From assembly GCA_910578845.1 (NCBI GenBank), contig CAJTSL010000001.1:32677-96676 (forward strand): DNA of 64,000 nucleotides. The letters are read 5' to 3'. Source of the stretch: an uncultured Lachnospiraceae bacterium (GTDB lineage Bacteria > Bacillota > Clostridia > Lachnospirales > Lachnospiraceae). Made by a program: the position numbers and the translations under genes. This document shows, in pieces, positions 1 to 7,936 of the stretch (the first letter of the stretch is position 1; every line of letters begins with the position of its first letter). Below the pieces are notes generated by a model. The model worked only from the letters and a program-made list of their open reading frames with translations, searched no databases and was not told the DNA's origin.

Positions 1-29
1 AAAGAGAAATATAAAATTTTTATGATTTT

Positions 30-51
30 CGCTTATTTCAACGAAGTAGCG
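30..51 (+). terminator. Weak stem-loop, possible end of an upstream transcript
   Basis: CGCTTATTTC (30-39) can pair imperfectly with GAAGTAGCG (43-51), and a T-rich stretch (TTTACTTTT) follows. This could terminate a gene lying to the left of the window. The stem has internal mismatches, so the call is tentative. Confidence 0.3.
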
Positions 52-130
52 TTTACTTTTAAAAAAAGGAATGATAGAATATATTCATCTTTTCTTGATT
101 ATAGAAGTAGGAAGGGAGCAGAAAGATATT

Positions 131-1042
131 ATGAGTTCATTTGAGAGAAAATTTGGAAAGTACGCAATACGGAATCTGTCGGTTGTTCTGGTTGCCTGTT
201 ATGCGATAGGATATGTATTGGAAATCATAGCGCCATGGCTGGTGGTTAACTACTTGACGTTAAATCCTTACGCGATTTTGCATGGGCAGATTTGGAGGCT
301 TGTGACATGGGTCTTAATTCCGCCGAGTAGCTCTAATATCTTTTTTACGTTGTTGATGCTCTATTTCTATTGTTCTATTGGGACGACGTTAGAGAGGACA
401 TGGGGAACATACCGGTATAATGTGTATATATTTTCTGGCATCCTCTTTACGATTGCCGGTAGTTTCCTGTTTATGGCTTTTGCCTATCTTTATGACGGGA
501 ATTTATTATCATTTGGAAAGCTGGCGATTAGCGGAGAGCAGCTATCAATGATGGGCAGTAGTGCATATGAGTCTTTTTTCGCGTCAACAGCGCCGTTTTT
601 TAATACTTATTATATTAATATGTCCATTTTCCTTGCCTTTGCGGCGACGTTCCCGGATGTGCAGGTATTATTGATGTTCATCATACCGGTTAAAGTGAAA
701 TGGCTTGGCGTGATCTATGCCGTTATGCTGGCATTTTCGTTTTTGCAGGGGGACGCTTGCAGCAAATTTGCAATTGTGGCGTCACTGCTCAACTTCGTTG
801 TCTTCTTCCTGACGTCGAGGAACATGATGCACTTAAATCCGAAACAGATCCATAGGCGGCAGGAGTTTAAGCGGGATATCAGGCGCAATAGCAGTGGGAT
901 CACCAAACATAAGTGTGCCATTTGCGGCAGGACAGAACAAGATAGCCCGGAGATGCAGTTCCGCTTTTGTTCTAAGTGTGATGGAAACTATGAATATTGT
1001 GAAGAGCATTTATATACGCACACACATGTAAAAAGAGGATAA
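131..1042 (+). CDS. Rhomboid-like multi-pass membrane protein with C-terminal zinc-finger-like tail
   Basis: 303 residues. The start is set at ATG 131 because AGGAAGGGA lies just upstream; an in-frame ATG at 71 has no ribosome site. About six hydrophobic segments fill residues 15-240 in the pattern of rhomboid-fold proteins, with the recurrent Trp-Arg of the first loop (QIWRLVTWV). The rhomboid GxSG serine motif is not present: the nearest stretch reads GSSAYESFF. I also see no clear catalytic His in the last helices, so this is probably an inactive pseudo-rhomboid. The last 45 residues hold CAICG, then CSKC, then a further Cys and several His, which look like a treble zinc-binding module. 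It sits alone ahead of the sigma-like gene. The function is unknown. The fold assignment is moderately sure, the zinc site is inferred. Confidence 0.6.
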   Translation: MSSFERKFGKYAIRNLSVVLVACYAIGYVLEIIAPWLVVNYLTLNPYAILHGQIWRLVTWVLIPPSSSNIFFTLLMLYFYCSIGTTLERTWGTYRYNVYIFSGILFTIAGSFLFMAFAYLYDGNLLSFGKLAISGEQLSMMGSSAYESFFASTAPFFNTYYINMSIFLAFAATFPDVQVLLMFIIPVKVKWLGVIYAVMLAFSFLQGDACSKFAIVASLLNFVVFFLTSRNMMHLNPKQIHRRQEFKRDIRRNSSGITKHKCAICGRTEQDSPEMQFRFCSKCDGNYEYCEEHLYTHTHVKRG

Positions 1043-1090
1043 AAAACAACAAAAAGGGCAAGCAGAACGTTGATAGGAGATGCATTAGCA

Positions 1091-1846
1091 ATGACCCAGG
1101 AATCATTATTTACACAAATATTGGAGCAGATCTGCCAAACTGCGAAGAAGCAAGGGAATTATATTACGCAGGAGCAGGCTGAACAGGCATTTGCCCCGTT
1201 ATCTTTGGGTAGAGAGCAGTTTGAGCTTGTCTATGATTATCTGAAAGCACATAAAATTGGCATCAATGAACCGGTGAACCTGGACGATTATCTCAGTGGG
1301 GAAGAAATTGATTATTTGAAAGATTATGTAAATCAGATAAACGCTTTTCCCAATCCGTCAACGGGAGAACGGGAAGCGATTACGCTTTCTGCAATGGCGG
1401 GAGACGTGGATGCACAGAACCGTCTGGTGCAGGTTTTCCTGCCACAGGTTGTAGAAATTGCGAAATTATATGCCGGACAGGGCATTTTCCTCGAAGACTT
1501 GATCGGAGAAGGCAATGTAGCGCTTACCATAGGCGTGACGATGTTAGGCGCGTTCGAACATGCCGGGGAGGCAGAAGGCATGCTCGCTAAGATGATCATG
1601 GATGCAATGGAAGCATTTATTGCAGAGAATGCCGAAGCGGTACAAAAAGACAGGCGGCTTGCTGACCAAGTCAATAGAGTAGCGGACAAGGCCAATGAAC
1701 TGGCTGATGATTTAAAACGGAAAGTGACAATAGAAGAACTAATGAGCGAGACCGGTATGAGCAGGAAAGCGATAGAAGATGCCATACGCATTAGCGGGGA
1801 TAAAATTGAAGCAATCCTTTCTGCGGCCGACGGAGGCGTAAGGTGA
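1091..1846 (+). CDS. Degenerate sigma-70-like protein (regions 1.1, partial 2, and 3; no region 4)
   Basis: 251 residues. ATG 1091 is preceded by AGGAGA (1075-1080); a TTG at 1070 also opens the frame but would sit on that ribosome site. Residues about 1-60 resemble sigma region 1.1, an acidic helical domain. Residues about 100-150 read like the start of region 2 (AQNRLVQVFLPQVVEIAKLY, then EDLIGEGNVAL), as in housekeeping sigma factors. Residues about 190-240 resemble region 3 with its helix-turn-helix (VTIEELMSETGMSRKAIEDA). The aromatic -10-melting helix of region 2 and all of region 4 (-35 recognition) are missing. It may act as an RNA-polymerase-binding regulator rather than a working sigma factor. 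The stop overlaps the next start by 4 bases, so the two are translationally coupled. Confidence 0.6.
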   Translation: MTQESLFTQILEQICQTAKKQGNYITQEQAEQAFAPLSLGREQFELVYDYLKAHKIGINEPVNLDDYLSGEEIDYLKDYVNQINAFPNPSTGEREAITLSAMAGDVDAQNRLVQVFLPQVVEIAKLYAGQGIFLEDLIGEGNVALTIGVTMLGAFEHAGEAEGMLAKMIMDAMEAFIAENAEAVQKDRRLADQVNRVADKANELADDLKRKVTIEELMSETGMSRKAIEDAIRISGDKIEAILSAADGGVR

Positions 1847-2271
1847 GCATGGAATACCAAGATAATGACTTTAAATACTATATGCAGGATACCAGCCGGT
1901 TATATTTGGGGGCATATTATAGTTACCGTGAATTATTAGAGCATGAGATGGTGCCGTTTAAGTATAAGAGCATCATTGAACATTATGTGATGAAGGACAC
2001 GCAGGCGGATACAACGTTAGAGAGCCAGTTTTATTATATGTCGCAGGATCAATTCTCCTATAAGACCTATATGCAATTAAAAACGAAAGTAAAAATATGT
2101 CTTTTGGCGGAAAAAAAGCCTCTGATAGGGCCAAAGAAGATGATTTATCAGACAAAGACGATGCCGCTTGCAGAATTTGTACGGATGAACTTGGCACAGA
2201 AGAAAAAATATGGCGTCAAGATACAGGAAATTATTCTTTCTAAGCTTGCTTTGATGACGTTTAGTGTGTAA
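1843..2271 (+). CDS. Unrecognised 142-residue protein coupled to the sigma-like gene
   Basis: GTG 1843 overlaps the TGA of the upstream gene (GTGA), with GGAGG at 1832-1836 spaced 6 bases from it. An ATG at 1849 would give a 12-base spacing, so GTG is preferred. The protein is soluble-looking, rich in Tyr and Lys, with no signal peptide, membrane segment or cysteine cluster. The N-terminal third is tyrosine-rich (FKYYMQDTSRLYLGAYYSYR). I do not recognise a family. Coupling suggests it works with the sigma-like protein, perhaps as its partner or antagonist, but nothing in the sequence proves this. Confidence 0.65.
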   Translation: MSMEYQDNDFKYYMQDTSRLYLGAYYSYRELLEHEMVPFKYKSIIEHYVMKDTQADTTLESQFYYMSQDQFSYKTYMQLKTKVKICLLAEKKPLIGPKKMIYQTKTMPLAEFVRMNLAQKKKYGVKIQEIILSKLALMTFSV

Positions 2272-2356
2272 AATAGGGCATTTTATTACTTTGCGCGATA
2301 ACTTACAATTAAGTTAGCGCAGAATGCTCTTGCCTTTGACAAAATTTTTTGATAAA

Positions 2357-2386
2357 CTGACATTGTTAAACAAATTATGGTAAAAT
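2357..2386 (+). promoter_or_regulatory. Possible distal promoter for the M16 peptidase gene
   Basis: CTGACA (2357-2362) and TAAAAT (2381-2386) are 18 bases apart, and TGG directly precedes the -10 element. It would make a leader of about 230 bases. The site at 2452-2481 is an alternative or second promoter. Confidence 0.4.
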
Positions 2387-2451
2387 TCCCCTTTTACACT
2401 GGACAGGTAGAAACGGCAATATGTTTTTACCTGTTCTTTTATTTATTGTGC

Positions 2452-2481
2452 TTTACTATTTTTCCAGGTAAGTGATATACT
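2452..2481 (+). promoter_or_regulatory. Probable proximal promoter for the M16 peptidase leader
   Basis: TTTACT (2452-2457) and TATACT (2476-2481) are separated by 18 bases. Transcription would start near 2488, a few bases before the first hairpin of the structured leader, which supports this as the main start. Confidence 0.45.
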
Positions 2482-2487
2482 AAAGAA

Positions 2488-2621
2488 AGGTGTGCCGAAG
2501 ACGGCATACGATTCACTGGCTGGTCTGTGTATGCGCGGCGCTCACAGACAGGCAGGCCGGATTGGCTTAGGAGAGCCAGTATTCCTGCTATTAGCATAGC
2601 CGCGCAGAAATGAGGTTGAAA
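2488..2621 (+). promoter_or_regulatory. Highly structured 5' leader with possible three-way junction and pseudoknot
   Basis: Four perfect or near-perfect helices can be drawn by eye. P1 is GTGCCG (2492-2497) with CGGCAT (2502-2507) around an AAGA loop. P2 is ACTGGCT (2515-2521) with AGCCAGT (2574-2580). Inside P2, P3 is GTCTGTG (2523-2529) with CACAGAC (2543-2549), and P4 is AGGCC (2554-2558) with GGCTT (2564-2568). The P3 loop contains TGCGCGGC (2532-2539), exactly complementary to GCCGCGCA (2599-2606), which lies six bases before the GAGG ribosome site (2612-2615). This looks like a regulatory RNA, possibly a riboswitch. It matches no class I can name. Confidence 0.5.
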
Positions 2622-5543
2622 ATGCAGATAGAACAATTACAGGCATACACATTGATTGAGAAACGAGAAATCAAAGAATTAAATTCCATGAGTTATCTCA
2701 TGAAACATAACAAGACTGGGGCAAGGGTAGCCTTGTTATCGAATGATGACGATAATAAGGTGTTTTATATCGGTTTCCGCACGCCGCATGAGAACAGCAC
2801 AGGTGTGGCGCATATTGCGGAACATAGCGTGCTTTGCGGGTCGGATAAGTTCCCGGTTAAAGATCCTTTTATAGAATTGGCGAAAGGCTCTTTAAATACC
2901 TTCTTAAATGCCATGACGTATCCCGACAAGACAATCTATCCGGTAGCAAGCTGCAATGATAAGGATTTCCAGAACCTGATGGATGTCTATCTGGATGCTG
3001 TTTTCCATCCTCATATATACCGTGAGGAGAAAATTTTTAAGCAGGAAGGCTGGCACTATGAGATGGAAAGCCTGGAAGATGAGCTTACGATCAACGGTGT
3101 AGTGTATAATGAAATGAAGGGCGCGTTTTCTTCTCCGGATGATATGCTGGAATGGTCGGTTGCCGCATCCCTTTATCCGCATACCGCTTATGCCGTGAAT
3201 GCCGGCGGGGATCCGGATGAGATTCCTGCGCTGACCTATGAGGATTTCCTCGCGTTCCATGCCAAATATTATCATCCGTCTAACAGCTATATTTATCTAT
3301 ATGGGAACATGGACATGGCCGAGAAGCTGGCTTTTCTGGATGAGGCCTATCTGTCCGCTTATGAGGCGTTAGAAGTGGATTCCGCTCTGACGGCGGAGCC
3401 ACCTTTTACTAAGATAGAGACATTGCATAAAGAGTATTCCATTACGGAAAACGAATCGGAGAATGACAGCACCTATCTGGCATATAATATTGCAATCGGT
3501 GAGAATCTGGATAAAGAGCATTATACAGCATTCCAGGTATTTGATTATGTGCTTTGTTCCGCGCCCGGCGCACCGTTAAAAGAAGCGTTGATCGACAAAG
3601 GGATAGGCAAAGATATTTACAGTGATTATGGGATTGGCATGAAACAGCCTTATTTTTCGATTGTAGCCAAAAATGCCAATAAGGAACAGCTTACAGCATT
3701 CCAGGAAACCATTGAGGAGACATTGCGGAAGCTTGCAACCGAGGGCATTGATAAGAAATCATTGCGCGCGGGACTGAATTTTTATGAGTTCAAATACCGA
3801 GAAGCGGATTTTGGATCCTATCCGAAAGGGTTGATGTATGGCCTACAGATGCTTGATAGCTGGCTATATGATGATAAGAAGCCGTTTGATTATATTGAGG
3901 CAGATGAGACCTATAAGACGCTAAGAAGCGCAATAGATACGGACTATTTTGAGAAATTGGTGCAGCAGTATTTGCTGGATAACCAGCATAAATCCATTGT
4001 TGTGGTAGAGCCTGTGAAGGGCCTGACAGGGAAAAAGGAGAAAGAACTTGCCGGTGAGCTGGCAAAAAAGAAAGCGTCGCTATCGAAAGAACAACTAGAA
4101 GAGATCGTTGCGCAGACAAAGGAGCTTAAAGCCTATCAGGAAAAGGCGGACACCAAAGAAGATTTGGAGAAGATCCCGCTTTTGACAAGAGCCGATATGA
4201 AGAAAGAAGCGGCAAGCTTTATCAATGAAGAGAGAAGAGTTGCAGATACGGTTTTCTTATATCATGATATTTTCACAAACGGGATTGGCTATTTGCGTTT
4301 CCTCTTCGATTTACGCAATGTACCGCAGCATCTATTCCCTTATGTGGGATTGTTAAAGGCTGTCCTTGGGTTAGTCGATACCGAGAATTATACGTATGGC
4401 GAGCTGTTTAATGAAATCAATATTCAGACAGGAGGCATTGCACCGGTTGTCAATACTTATATTGATGCAGGAAACCTACAGGACTATTCGGCTACAATGG
4501 AAATTAAAGTGAAAACTTTATATGAGAATCTGGAGCCGGCATTTAAGCTTGTGGAAGAAATCGTCATGCGTTCTAAATTCGGGAATACGAAACGGCTTTT
4601 AGAGCTGATTGCGGAATTAAAATCGCAGAAACAGGCGAATATGATGTCAGCGGGACATTCCCTTGCATCCGTGCGTGCTTTATCTTATATCTCTAAGACA
4701 GCAGTTATTGCCGATTCCGTTAGCGGCCTTCCGTTCTACCGTTTGCTGGAAGAACTGGAAGATGATTTTGCAAACCGCAAAGAGGAACTGGTTGAAAACT
4801 TAAGCCAGCTTGTACAATTCTTATTCAGGCCGGAGAACCTGATGATAGATTATACAGGAGAGCGCAAAGAATTGGAGCATGTAGAGGCATTGTCGGCGTC
4901 TTTTAAAGAGGCTCTTTGTACACAGCCTGTATCGGCGAAAGCGTATGAACCGGAAACAGGGCGAAAGAATGAAGGGCTGATGTCATCTTCGCAAGTACAA
5001 TATGTATGCCGGGCGGGGAATTTTAGTGGAAAAGGACTTGCTTATCATGGGGCGCTCAGGGTGCTTAGGGTGCTGATGAGCTATGATTATCTTTGGACGC
5101 AGGTGCGTGTCAAAGGCGGCGCGTATGGATGTATGTGTAATTTCGGCAAGTCGGGAGAAAGCTATTTTGTCTCTTATAGAGACCCGAATTTAGAGAAGAC
5201 AATCGAAGTATATGAGAAAGCGGCGGACTATATCAGGCATTTTGACGCAGACGAGAGAACGATGACACAGTATATCATTGGCGCGGTCAGTGAGCTGGAT
5301 ATGCCGATGACGCCGTCTGCAAAAGGGGCTTACTCCCTGGCAGGTTATATGTCGCACTATCCGTTTGAACAGGTACAGAAAGAGAGGGACGAACTTCTTG
5401 CGGCAACTCCTGAGGTAATCAGGGGGCTGGCTGCTTATATTGAGGCTTTTATGGAAGACGATTGCCTCTGTGTTGTAGGGAATGAAGAGAAAATTAAGAA
5501 ACAGGAAGGACTGTTTGCACAGACAGATTATTTATTCCATTGA
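2622..5543 (+). CDS. M16C-family zinc metallopeptidase (presequence-protease-like)
   Basis: 973 residues, the usual size for the M16C group that includes mitochondrial presequence protease. ATG 2622 follows GAGG (2612-2615); an upstream in-frame ATG at 2610 overlaps that site. The inverted zinc motif HxxEH is visible as HIAEH at residues 64-68, and the distal Glu region follows with VVYNEMKGAF. The C-terminal half carries the R/Y substrate-binding stretch (VRVKGGAYG), typical of the second M16 lobe. There is no signal peptide or membrane segment, so it is expected to act in the cytoplasm, degrading peptides in a closed chamber. It is monocistronic as far as can be seen, with its own structured leader, which is unusual for a peptidase. 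The family call is firm, the substrate is not known. Confidence 0.92.
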   Translation: MQIEQLQAYTLIEKREIKELNSMSYLMKHNKTGARVALLSNDDDNKVFYIGFRTPHENSTGVAHIAEHSVLCGSDKFPVKDPFIELAKGSLNTFLNAMTYPDKTIYPVASCNDKDFQNLMDVYLDAVFHPHIYREEKIFKQEGWHYEMESLEDELTINGVVYNEMKGAFSSPDDMLEWSVAASLYPHTAYAVNAGGDPDEIPALTYEDFLAFHAKYYHPSNSYIYLYGNMDMAEKLAFLDEAYLSAYEALEVDSALTAEPPFTKIETLHKEYSITENESENDSTYLAYNIAIGENLDKEHYTAFQVFDYVLCSAPGAPLKEALIDKGIGKDIYSDYGIGMKQPYFSIVAKNANKEQLTAFQETIEETLRKLATEGIDKKSLRAGLNFYEFKYREADFGSYPKGLMYGLQMLDSWLYDDKKPFDYIEADETYKTLRSAIDTDYFEKLVQQYLLDNQHKSIVVVEPVKGLTGKKEKELAGELAKKKASLSKEQLEEIVAQTKELKAYQEKADTKEDLEKIPLLTRADMKKEAASFINEERRVADTVFLYHDIFTNGIGYLRFLFDLRNVPQHLFPYVGLLKAVLGLVDTENYTYGELFNEINIQTGGIAPVVNTYIDAGNLQDYSATMEIKVKTLYENLEPAFKLVEEIVMRSKFGNTKRLLELIAELKSQKQANMMSAGHSLASVRALSYISKTAVIADSVSGLPFYRLLEELEDDFANRKEELVENLSQLVQFLFRPENLMIDYTGERKELEHVEALSASFKEALCTQPVSAKAYEPETGRKNEGLMSSSQVQYVCRAGNFSGKGLAYHGALRVLRVLMSYDYLWTQVRVKGGAYGCMCNFGKSGESYFVSYRDPNLEKTIEVYEKAADYIRHFDADERTMTQYIIGAVSELDMPMTPSAKGAYSLAGYMSHYPFEQVQKERDELLAATPEVIRGLAAYIEAFMEDDCLCVVGNEEKIKKQEGLFAQTDYLFH

Positions 5544-5600
5544 TGCGGGTGCGTACGTGAAAGACATATGAGGAAAATGGGAACCAGGGGAGGATGCCAG

Positions 5601-6725
5601 ATGAAATATTGGATGGAAAAGCAGATCCATAGGAATAAATCACGCGTGTTTTTAGGCGTTTTAATAGCATGTGTTATGATGGGCGGATGCGGCAGCGGCG
5701 GTGACGGCAGCGCTTCTTCTCAGTCTAGTAAGAGTGAAACGTATGAGATGGGCGGATATGGATATGTGACTGAGAATACGTCTGTTTCCGGAGAAGCTGC
5801 GTCAGATAGTGCTGCGGCGGAAGAACCCGTCCTCAAAACGGAGTTGCAGGAATCTAGTGCAGAGCCGTTAGAGGAGAATGCGCAGACGGCACGGAAGCTG
5901 ATCAAAACGGTAGATTTATGTGTTGAGACAGAAAACTACGATACATTGATCCAGAATCTGGGGCAACAGATTGCTGCGCTTGGCGGTTATGTCGAATACC
6001 AGCATCAATATAATGGCAGTAGTTATTCTTCATATCAGGAGACGCGAAATACGAATATGACGGTCCGTATACCGGTAGAACATTTGGATGAGTTCATCGT
6101 TACGGTCGGGGAATGGACGAATATCACGAACAAGGAAGAACGGGTAGAAGACGTTACGTTGCAATATGTGGACTTAGAGAGCCATAAGAAAGCGTTGCTG
6201 ACGGAACAGGATAGGCTGTTAGAGCTTTTAGGGCAGGCAGAATCGGTGGAAGATGTGATCGCCATTGAACAACGCCTTTCCCAGGTGCGTTATGAACTAG
6301 AAAGCATGGAATCCCAGCTTCGGACGTTAGATAACCAGATTGATTACAGTACGGTCTATTTGAGCATCGAGGAAGTAAAACGGCTAACGCCTACACAGGA
6401 GAATTCGGTGTGGGATAGGATGAAGAATGGTTTCGGGAAGACGATCTATCAAATCGGTGACGGTTTTGAAGACGGCGTTATCTGGTTTGTTGTCAATATC
6501 CCATATTTTGTCATTTGGATTATCGTGTTTGCCCTGACATTTTTCTTGGCAAGGACTATTGTCAGGAAGAGAAGGCGTAAAGCAGAAGGCTTACAACAGC
6601 TAAATGGCTACCAGTGGGAAGAAAATGCGAAAGACAAGGAAGCAGGTGCAAATGCCGAAGAAGCAGGTGCAAATGCCGAAGAAGCCTTGGAGCAAGTAGA
6701 ACAGGAAAAAGGATCAGAAGAATAA
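5601..6725 (+). CDS. DUF4349-type lipoprotein with C-terminal membrane anchor
   Basis: 374 residues. ATG 5601 is chosen over ATG 5568 because GGGGAGG (5587-5593) lies 7 bases upstream. The N-terminus has basic residues, a hydrophobic run and a lipobox (MMGGC), so it should be lipid-anchored outside the membrane. A Ser/Glu-rich linker follows, then the DUF4349 domain (about residues 95-270) with a coiled-coil stretch around HKKALLTEQDRLLELLGQAE. A transmembrane helix (about 295-320) and an Arg/Lys patch come before an acidic tail. The tail contains a 21-bp tandem duplication (6639-6680). The role of DUF4349 proteins is unclear; an envelope-associated function is inferred. Confidence 0.8.
   Translation: MKYWMEKQIHRNKSRVFLGVLIACVMMGGCGSGGDGSASSQSSKSETYEMGGYGYVTENTSVSGEAASDSAAAEEPVLKTELQESSAEPLEENAQTARKLIKTVDLCVETENYDTLIQNLGQQIAALGGYVEYQHQYNGSSYSSYQETRNTNMTVRIPVEHLDEFIVTVGEWTNITNKEERVEDVTLQYVDLESHKKALLTEQDRLLELLGQAESVEDVIAIEQRLSQVRYELESMESQLRTLDNQIDYSTVYLSIEEVKRLTPTQENSVWDRMKNGFGKTIYQIGDGFEDGVIWFVVNIPYFVIWIIVFALTFFLARTIVRKRRRKAEGLQQLNGYQWEENAKDKEAGANAEEAGANAEEALEQVEQEKGSEE
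6639..6680 (+). repeat. 21-bp tandem duplication inside the lipoprotein gene
   Basis: Two exact copies of a 21-bp unit lie at 6639-6659 and 6660-6680, encoding EAGANAE twice, and the next six bases begin a third copy. The frame is preserved. This is likely a recent slippage event in a disordered acidic tail. Confidence 0.9.
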
Positions 6726-6779
6726 AGAAGAGCAGATTAAAGAAGAGAAGCGATAAAGAGGAAAAAGGAAAGTAAAATC

Positions 6780-7691
6780 ATGGAAGAAGAGAAAAAACAG
6801 TATAAATCGGGATTTGCCACTTTGATTGGCAGGCCAAATGTCGGTAAATCTACATTAATGAACCATATTATCGGGCAAAAGATCGCGATCACCTCCAATA
6901 AGCCGCAGACGACCAGGAATAAGATCCAGACGGTACATACTTCAAAAGAGGGACAGATTGTATTCCTGGATACGCCGGGCATTCATAAGGCGAAGAATAA
7001 GCTGGGAAATTACATGGTAAACGTGGCGGAACGCACGTTAGCGGATGTGGATGTGGTATTGTGGCTGGTGGAGCCTACGACTTATATCGGGGCGGGGGAA
7101 CAGCATATCATTGAGCAGTTAAAAAAGGTAAAAACACCTGTTATTCTGGTAATTAATAAGATTGATACGGTTAAAAAACAAGAGATCCTCCTTTTTATTG
7201 ACGCCTACCGCAAGCAGATGGATTTTGCAGAAATCGTTCCGGTATCGGCTCTAAAAGGCGATGGCGTAGAGGATTTGCTTTCCTGTATTATGAAGTATCT
7301 TCCAGAGGGAGAGCCTTTTTATGATGAAGATACGGTGACGGACCAGCCTATTAGGCAGATTACGGCAGAGTTGATCCGTGAGAAGGCGCTGCGTTGCTTA
7401 GAAGATGAGATCCCGCATGGGGTTGCCGTGACCATTGAGTCAATGAAGACTAGAAAAAGAATTGTTGACATTGAGGCGACGATTGTCTGTGAGCGTGAAT
7501 CGCATAAAGGGATTATCATCGGTAAACAGGGACAGATGCTGAAGAAAATCGGTTCTCTGGCAAGGCCGGATATTGAGGATTTGGTGGGTTCGCAGGTCAA
7601 CCTAAAGCTTTGGGTCAAAGTGAAAAAAGACTGGCGCGACAGTGATTTCCTTCTGAAAAATTTCGGATATAATCCCAAGGAAACCGAATAG
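6780..7691 (+). CDS. era: GTPase Era, 16S rRNA maturation
   Basis: 303 residues, the normal Era length. The G1 motif GRPNVGKST is near the N-terminus, followed by the DTPG G3 motif, NKID (G4) and SAL (G5). The C-terminal KH domain shows the GxxG loop in GIIIGKQGQMLKKIG. Era binds the 3' end of 16S rRNA and helps assemble the 30S subunit. The gene is followed by yqzL and recO, a conserved Firmicutes order, which supports the call. AGGAAA upstream of ATG 6780 is an adequate ribosome site. Confidence 0.97.
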   Translation: MEEEKKQYKSGFATLIGRPNVGKSTLMNHIIGQKIAITSNKPQTTRNKIQTVHTSKEGQIVFLDTPGIHKAKNKLGNYMVNVAERTLADVDVVLWLVEPTTYIGAGEQHIIEQLKKVKTPVILVINKIDTVKKQEILLFIDAYRKQMDFAEIVPVSALKGDGVEDLLSCIMKYLPEGEPFYDEDTVTDQPIRQITAELIREKALRCLEDEIPHGVAVTIESMKTRKRIVDIEATIVCERESHKGIIIGKQGQMLKKIGSLARPDIEDLVGSQVNLKLWVKVKKDWRDSDFLLKNFGYNPKETE

Positions 7692-7710
7692 AAAAATGAA
7701 AAAAAGCGAA

Positions 7711-7742
7711 CCCTAATAGCACAATCATATCGTTGATTAGGG
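7711..7742 (+). promoter_or_regulatory. Hairpin that can cover the yqzL ribosome site
   Basis: CCCTAAT (7711-7717) is complementary to ATTAGGG (7736-7742), with a short inner CAA/TTG pairing. The right arm overlaps the AGGGGGC ribosome-binding site (7739-7745) of the small gene starting at 7751. It could dampen or couple translation of yqzL and recO. No T-run follows, so it is not a terminator. Confidence 0.45.
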
Positions 7743-7750
7743 GGCTTAAG

Positions 7751-7936
7751 ATGAAGGAAATAAATTACTGGGACAGATTTCTTATGACGGGAAGCGTAGC
7801 TGATTTTCTCTCATATAAAAACGCACTAGAAGATGCCGGAAGCGAAGAAGCGCAGGACAACGCAAAAAAAGACGAAGCAGGTGGAAGAAGCCATGCAGGA
7901 GTTTACAGAGATTACGGGAATGGTTTTAAAGGCTGA
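7751..7936 (+). CDS. yqzL: YqzL-like small protein
   Basis: 61 residues, starting at ATG 7751 behind AGGGGGC. The N-terminal half (YWDRFLMTGSVADFLSYK) matches the short YqzL family found between era and recO in many Firmicutes. The C-terminal half is charged and of low complexity, and it overlaps the start of recO in another frame by 44 bases. That tail may be a by-product of the overlap rather than a conserved part. The function of YqzL is not established. The call rests mainly on position and the aromatic N-terminal motif. Confidence 0.7.
   Translation: MKEINYWDRFLMTGSVADFLSYKNALEDAGSEEAQDNAKKDEAGGRSHAGVYRDYGNGFKG

Larger units (their letters stand above)
2272..2621 (+). other. 350-base intergenic region: hairpin, promoters and structured leader
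   Basis: No gene is visible here. An imperfect inverted repeat lies at 2295-2320 (GCG-A-TAACTTA, loop CAAT, TAAGTTA-G-CGC) without a T-run, so it is an operator candidate or RNA hairpin rather than a classic terminator. Two promoter-like pairs follow, then a leader of about 135 bases that folds extensively; both are listed separately. Confidence 0.6.

Noticed and set aside
2496..2511. Fifteen bases (GAAGACGGCATACGA) identical to part of a common sequencing adapter
   Set aside because: The match stops on both sides, it is part of a natural hairpin with flanking genomic sequence, and reading continues into a well-formed gene, so contamination is unlikely.
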